Part shown: piece after piece, positions 59,533 through 64,000 of the stretch
How positions within the stretch are numbered: position 1 is the first letter of the stretch
Layout: each line of letters starts with the position of its first letter
Assembly (NCBI GenBank): GCA_014529385.2
Contig: CM043959.1
Coordinates: 54,128,253 to 54,192,252, forward strand
DNA length: 64,000 bases
Direction: 5' to 3'
Origin: Adiantum capillus-veneris
Taxonomy: Eukaryota; Streptophyta; Polypodiopsida; Polypodiales; Pteridaceae
Program-made: the position numbers and the translations under genes
The notes under the pieces: generated by a model
Databases searched by the model: none
Told to the model about the DNA's origin: nothing
The model's input: the letters and a program-made list of their open reading frames with translations, nothing else

Positions 59533-62500
59533 TCAGCCCACAAAGGGGAGTAAGCCCAAAGCTTTGCAGAAAGCTTCAAGCTTCTCACGAGACAATGCCT
59601 TTGTGAAAATATATGCAAGGTTGTCCTGTGTTGGCACATAAGCCAAGATGATCTCTTCTGCTGAGAGCCTCTCCCTGACATAGGGGTAATGCACCTCAAT
59701 GTGCTTTCTGCGAGCATGAAAAACTGGGTTCCTCGCAACTGCCAATGCGCTCTGACTGTCAGTGTAGATAGTGTTGCAGTGTCCTGTCCAACACCCAAAT
59801 CAGCCATAAGGCATCTGAGCCATACACACTCAACCGTAGCTATGAAGACTGCCCTGTACTCAGCCTCACAACTCGAAGTGGCCACAGTAGGTTGCTTCTT
59901 GCTCAACCATGATATATATGAACGGCCAAACATGAAACAAAAACCACTTGTGGACACTCGCGTGTCAAAACAACCAGCCCAATCTGAGTCCGAAAAAGCA
60001 TGTAAGTCTGGTGGCAATGATCCCCCCTTGGAATAAAACAAGCCAAGATGTAAAGTGCCACTAAGGTAGCGGAAAATCCTCTTGACAGCCTTCCAATGCT
60101 TAGACCCTGGGCTATGCATAAATCTGCTGACCTGTGAGACTGCAAACTGAATATCCGGCCTCGTGTTGCATACATAAATGAGGCAGCCAATAGCAGTTTG
60201 GTAAAGAGTGACATGAGGAGGATCACCAGCATCATGTAGAATCAACTTCAAACCTGTTTCCATGGGAGTGGCAATAGGTTTGCAATCCTCAAGTCCAAAT
60301 TTACATAGCAATGTCTCTATGTAACTTTTCTGACACAAGGCAATACCACCATCACACTGCTTAAAATGTATACCCAAGTACTGATGCAACAGCCCCAAAT
60401 CTTTCATCTTGAAAGTAGCATTCAAATCAGCCTTCAATTCGGCAATATGTCTCTCATTTGGTCCAGTGATCAGCAAATCATCAACATAAAGAACTACAAT
60501 GAGAAGTACATCACCCTCACGCTTTACATACAACGTGCTTTCTGTTGGAATGTTATGAAAGCCTCCTTTAACCAAATGAGTGTCAGCTTTCTCATACCAA
60601 GCACGAGGAGATTTCTTTAACCCATACAAAGACTTCTTACATCTGCACACTTTGTCCTCTTGTCCTTTTATGACAAAACCGCGAGGCTGCGTTACATAAA
60701 CTTCCTCAAATATGTCACCATTCAAGAAAGCAGTAACAATGTCTGATTGATGTACATCCCAACCAAAATGAGCTGCCAATGCACATAGAAAACATGCAGT
60801 AGTCATCCGACAAGTAGAAGCAAAATTCTCTTCATAATCTATGCCTTTTTGCTGTGCATAACCTTTTGCAACAAGTCGAGCCTTATGGCGATCGATCTCA
60901 CCATCCGGCTTGCGTTTCAACTTTTGTACAAATGGCCTTTTTGCCAGGAGGAAAATCACATAAAGTCCATGTGTCATTTTCTATAAGTGCATCATATTCT
61001 GATTGCATGGCAGCCATCCAATTTTCTGAATTCTGTGCTTCATCAAAAGACAAAGGCTCATCAACATCATGTAAGCTAGACACAGCCAAAGCATAACAAT
61101 CTGATGCATAAGATGCATGGCGAGAGCCTGAATGAGTACGACTAGACAAAGGTGCATCCACTTTACTGTCACGCAAAGTGTGCACCAGCCATTTTGGCAT
61201 ACCTCTAGCCTGCTCATTTTCAGCCCTTTCCTCATCAAGTACATCATGTACATCTGCATCAGTAATAGGCTGATCTAAAACATTTTCAGAAATCCCCATA
61301 GGCTGTACATTTGCCTCATTGGAACTTACATTCGTATTTCCACCACTGAAAAGAGGCAACAAAGTGTCGTAAATATCTCGTGAGCTTACATTACTATCTC
61401 TAGTACATGACAGCAAGGGCTGAACAGAATCTTGCACAAACACTACATCCCGAGAAACCAGGATACGTTTTGTTTGTGGATGATACAACCTAGGCCTGTA
61501 ACCTTTGCTTTCAACACTATAACCAACAAAAATACATTGGACATCCTTATCATCCAATTTTCTGCGCTGCACTTGTGGCACCAAAGCATATGCCAAACAG
61601 CCAAAAACACGCATGTGCTCAATAGAAGGCTTTCTATCATGCCATGCTTCATATGGAGTAATAGACTGCAAAGCTTTCGTAGGACACCTATTAAGTACAT
61701 AAGTGGCACACATGATGGCCTCAAGCCAAAAAGAATGCGGGAAAGCTTGACTTTTGACCATACATCGTGCCATTTTCGTCAGTGACCTGTTTTTCCTCTC
61801 AGCAACACCATTTTGCTGAGGTGTATAAGGCACTGTACATTGGTGTTGTATCCCACGACTAGCCAGAAATGCATTAAATTCATGAGACATATACTCCCCC
61901 CCTCGATCGGAACGGAGGTGCCCATAGTACATTTCGAGACATTTTTAGCCATAGCCAAAAATTGTTTGAAGCACATAAAAACTTCAGACTTCGCTTTAAG
62001 CGGAAATACCCATGCATGCTTGGAGTAATCATCAATGAAAGTCACGAAGTATAGGTAATTGCCCAAGGACGGAGTTTGCATGGGCCCACAAACATCACTA
62101 TGCACAAGCTACAACCTGCATGTGGCCCTACCTGAACCATCCTTTGGAAAATTAGAACGCTGCATTTTACCCAGAATACAGCCTTCACAAACATGTTTGA
62201 TAGGTGCTGCAAGAGTCGGCAAAGAAGCAACCATATCAGATTTTTGCAAACGCAGCAAACTGGCAAAATTCAAATGACCAAAACGTGCATGCCAAAGTTT
62301 TGCATCTAAAATAGCCCTTGAATCTGCAACAACATTTGCAAAATTTTGTCCACACTTGGCATACAAAGTGAGCTTATACATCCCACGGCACAAAAGCCCA
62401 GATGCAACAATTTCATCACCAAAACTGAGATCATGAACTGTACATCTGTCATCCATAAATTTGACTACAAGTCCAAGTCTAGCAAGTGCGGAGACAGACA

Positions 62501-63573
62501 AGAGATTCTTCTTGATCCCAGGTACATAAAGTGCATCAACAAGTGTGAAGGAACTGCCATTAGCAGCAGTGAGCACAATCTTTCCAACTCCTTGAACTGG
62601 ATAAGAGGCATTGTTGGCACAAGTGACTGAATTCCCATGAGGGACAGACTCGAGAGAGGTTAACAATTCACGAGGTGAGGTAATGTGCTTTGTAGCACCA
62701 CTGTCGAAATACCACACATGTGAATCTGCAGCAATTGACAAGCATGCATCATGGACAACAGGATTGTAAGTGCACTCTGCACTAAAAGCCCATTCTGCAT
62801 CAACATCAACATTACAGTCTCCTTGCACAGAAGACTCAACAATGGCTGCATTTGTAGTGGAACCAGCATTTGCAGTGGAACCACCCTCTTTCTTCTTAGC
62901 CTCTTTGGCCTTCAACTTAGGACACGACTTGATCAAGTGATCATTGGATTTAAAATAATGACAACGCATCTTCTTTTTGCCCTTATCACCAGAATTGCTA
63001 GACGAAGTGCTGCCAGCAGAAGCATTAGGAACAGAATTTTTGCCACTCGCAGCAGAACCATAAGAAGTGGCTGCATTACTGTTACCACCCTTTCTTTGAG
63101 AAGCAATAAAAGCCTGTTGAACTGCACGCTGCCTAGTCTTGTTTTTTTCTAGAAAGTGACTCTTGCACTAGCAATGTGCATAATGCATCAAACTTGACAA
63201 CTTTAGGATTTCCTTTGGTCATAAGTCTCCAAGTACTAGGAAAAGTCTGGTAAGAATCTGGTAAGGCATCGAGAACAGTCTGCACAAGGGAACCGTCTAA
63301 AATGACTTCACCTGCAGAAATAAGTTGCTCATTGATATCCTTGACACTAGCAAGGAAAGTGTCCATATCATCTTCCTCATGCATAATCTTCGATTCCAGC
63401 TCTTTACGCAGCAAAGCAATTTTAGCCTCATTACGACTTGCATAAAGACCAGCTAGAATATCCCAAGCCTGTTTTGCAGATTTCGCTGAACGGATGTGAG
63501 GAACAATGGTGCGCTTCACAGACAACGCAATCAATGCATGAGCCCGGGAGGACGCAACCTGCTCTGATACCAA
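59533..63573 (-). pseudogene. Copia-2 gag-pol polyprotein, several frameshifts
   Basis: In element order: gag (63573-63133; WDILAGLYASRNEAKIALLRKE), a CX2C-type knuckle region (CHYFKSNDHLIKSC), protease WYFDSGATKHIT, pre-integrase LWHARFGHL, integrase (HSDVCGP, FIDDYSKHAW, RSDRGGEY, TPQQNGVAERKNR), RT (DIVTAFLNGD, VVLYVDDLLITG) and RNase H (AFSDSDWAGC, SSCEAEYRA), ending at 59533. The second Cys of the knuckle is Phe. Frame breaks lie near 63140, 62100-61930, 60920 and 59730. The gag start is missing because a deletion joins sequence just after the primer site to mid-gag. Confidence 0.93.
63561..63572 (-). other. Copia-2 primer-binding site
   Basis: The minus strand reads TGGTATCAGAGC, a perfect iMet match, two bases from the LTR edge. 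Confidence 0.9.
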
Positions 63574-63574
63574 T

Positions 63575-63801
63575 TGTTGGAATTAGGGTTGCATAGAAAC
63601 ACACACAGCTTGGAGAAGACGAAGGAAGCTCAAGGCACACAATAGAGAGTGTGTTACTTAGTGTGCAATGGAAAGATAGATAGCCGTAGAGCGATGGGCG
63701 TATATACAATGCACGGGAGAAAAAACCTCCTAAAGAGGGAAAAAATGCCCCGGCGGTCCTAGTGTGTTCACACGCATCACTACCACATGTATATGGTAAC
63801 A
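63575..63801 (-). repeat. Copia-2 5' LTR
   Basis: Plus strand TGTTGGAATTAGGG to ATGGTAACA, homologous to 59231-59457 and, inverted, to the Copia-1 LTRs. Confidence 0.93.
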
Positions 63802-64000
63802 ATAGGCTTGCACATGATGTGGAACTTCTTCGCATCAAGGCATGGAAAAGGGGAGCACGATGGAGCTGGTGATGTCATCAAGAGAAAAACTAACACATGA
63901 GGAGATTAAAATAGAGGGGGTGCCGATGAAGGGTGCAGTTGATGTTGTTAATTTTCTAAAGGAAAAATTTGGAGACACAACTGGGTCACACAGAGAGTGT

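Larger units (their letters stand above)
59231..63801 (-). mobile_element. Ty1/copia retrotransposon Copia-2
   Basis: It has 227-base LTRs at both ends, a perfect 5-bp target duplication ATAGG (59226-59230 and 63802-63806), a perfect iMet primer site and copia-order coding on the minus strand. LTRs differ at about 11 of 227 sites by eye. It belongs to the same family as Copia-1 but lies in the opposite orientation. Its leader and gag N-terminus are deleted. Confidence 0.95.
55548..64000 (+). pseudogene. Decayed DDE-transposase-like gene, split by intron array and Copia-2 (runs off the window)
   Basis: First coding part about 55548-56040: TVNWSKIATLLD, then after a frameshift near 55880 TRVSDPNKKGNCKF and HPVHFLDDSQ. 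Donor CAG|GTACAT at 56040/56041; acceptor TTTTTGTATCTCAG|ATGG at 58254/58255. The second part reads ELYKRFNERTHNRVVS, SFKALIPFFV and CCCVYHV (with stops), then CLVGECSQCG, NFAENYSFKVHNEIQSMHW, DDKQHYTLFVQHCF and HWVWSDDAASQFK. After a one-base frameshift near 59195 and Copia-2, it resumes at 63807 with MMWNFFASRHGKGEHDGAG and continues past 64000. I recall these motif blocks from uncharacterised intron-containing proteins of seedless plants and animals; the spaced Asp residues suggest a DDE nuclease. Family name not certain. Clearly a pseudogene. Confidence 0.65.

Overview
This window reads as eukaryotic nuclear DNA from a large, repeat-rich plant genome. The tRNA-iMet and tRNA-Asp primer-binding sites of its LTR elements, Ty1/copia and Ty3/gypsy proteins, GT-AG introns and long CA/GA microsatellites support this. 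A fern or other seedless plant is a plausible guess (a Penelope-like element and a DDE-type gene family I associate with seedless plants), but no single-copy host gene is present to prove it. No rRNA gene, CRISPR or bacterial operon was seen.

Layout. 1-9286: two head-to-tail copies of a Penelope-like retroelement (PLE), each bounded by (CA)n; the first carries a frame-shifted reverse transcriptase and the second is cut off at an internal CA run. 9287-39310: one old Ty3/gypsy element on the plus strand (called GyC here) whose gag gene is split by three separate insertions: Copia-1 (12713-17429), a 13.4-kb LTR element in minus orientation (LTR-B, 17490-30850, itself holding a second gypsy copy, GyA, near 21850-25800), and a 7.8-kb TIR transposon (30909-38692). 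Gag sequence can be followed across every junction, so three insertion boundaries are fixed almost to the base. 39311-55540: degraded gypsy integrase pieces, LTR fragments with primer-binding sites, a degenerate satellite of about 340 bp (41950-44290), minisatellites, a tRNA-like SINE and hairpins. 55548-64000: a decayed intron-containing DDE-transposase-like gene, with a 243-bp tandem array inside its intron and a 4.6-kb copia element (Copia-2, minus strand, perfect 5-bp target duplication) inside its coding sequence.

The most interesting object is the TIR transposon. It has about 88% identical terminal inverted repeats and a 9-bp target duplication, which suggests a Mutator-like element. 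It carries a multi-exon gene whose predicted protein joins a ParB-like domain (WDGNHRLEAW motif) to a DNA N-methyltransferase fold (FAGVGT SAM-binding motif). Opposite it lies a divergent gene with an AT-hook-like motif, and the spacer between them holds nine CACGTG boxes. I recognise no transposase in it. Second most interesting is the leader of LTR-B: a degenerate array with a period of about 285 bp, each unit centred on a 22-bp near-perfect palindrome.

Nearly every coding region is broken by stops or frameshifts. All identities are by-eye estimates.
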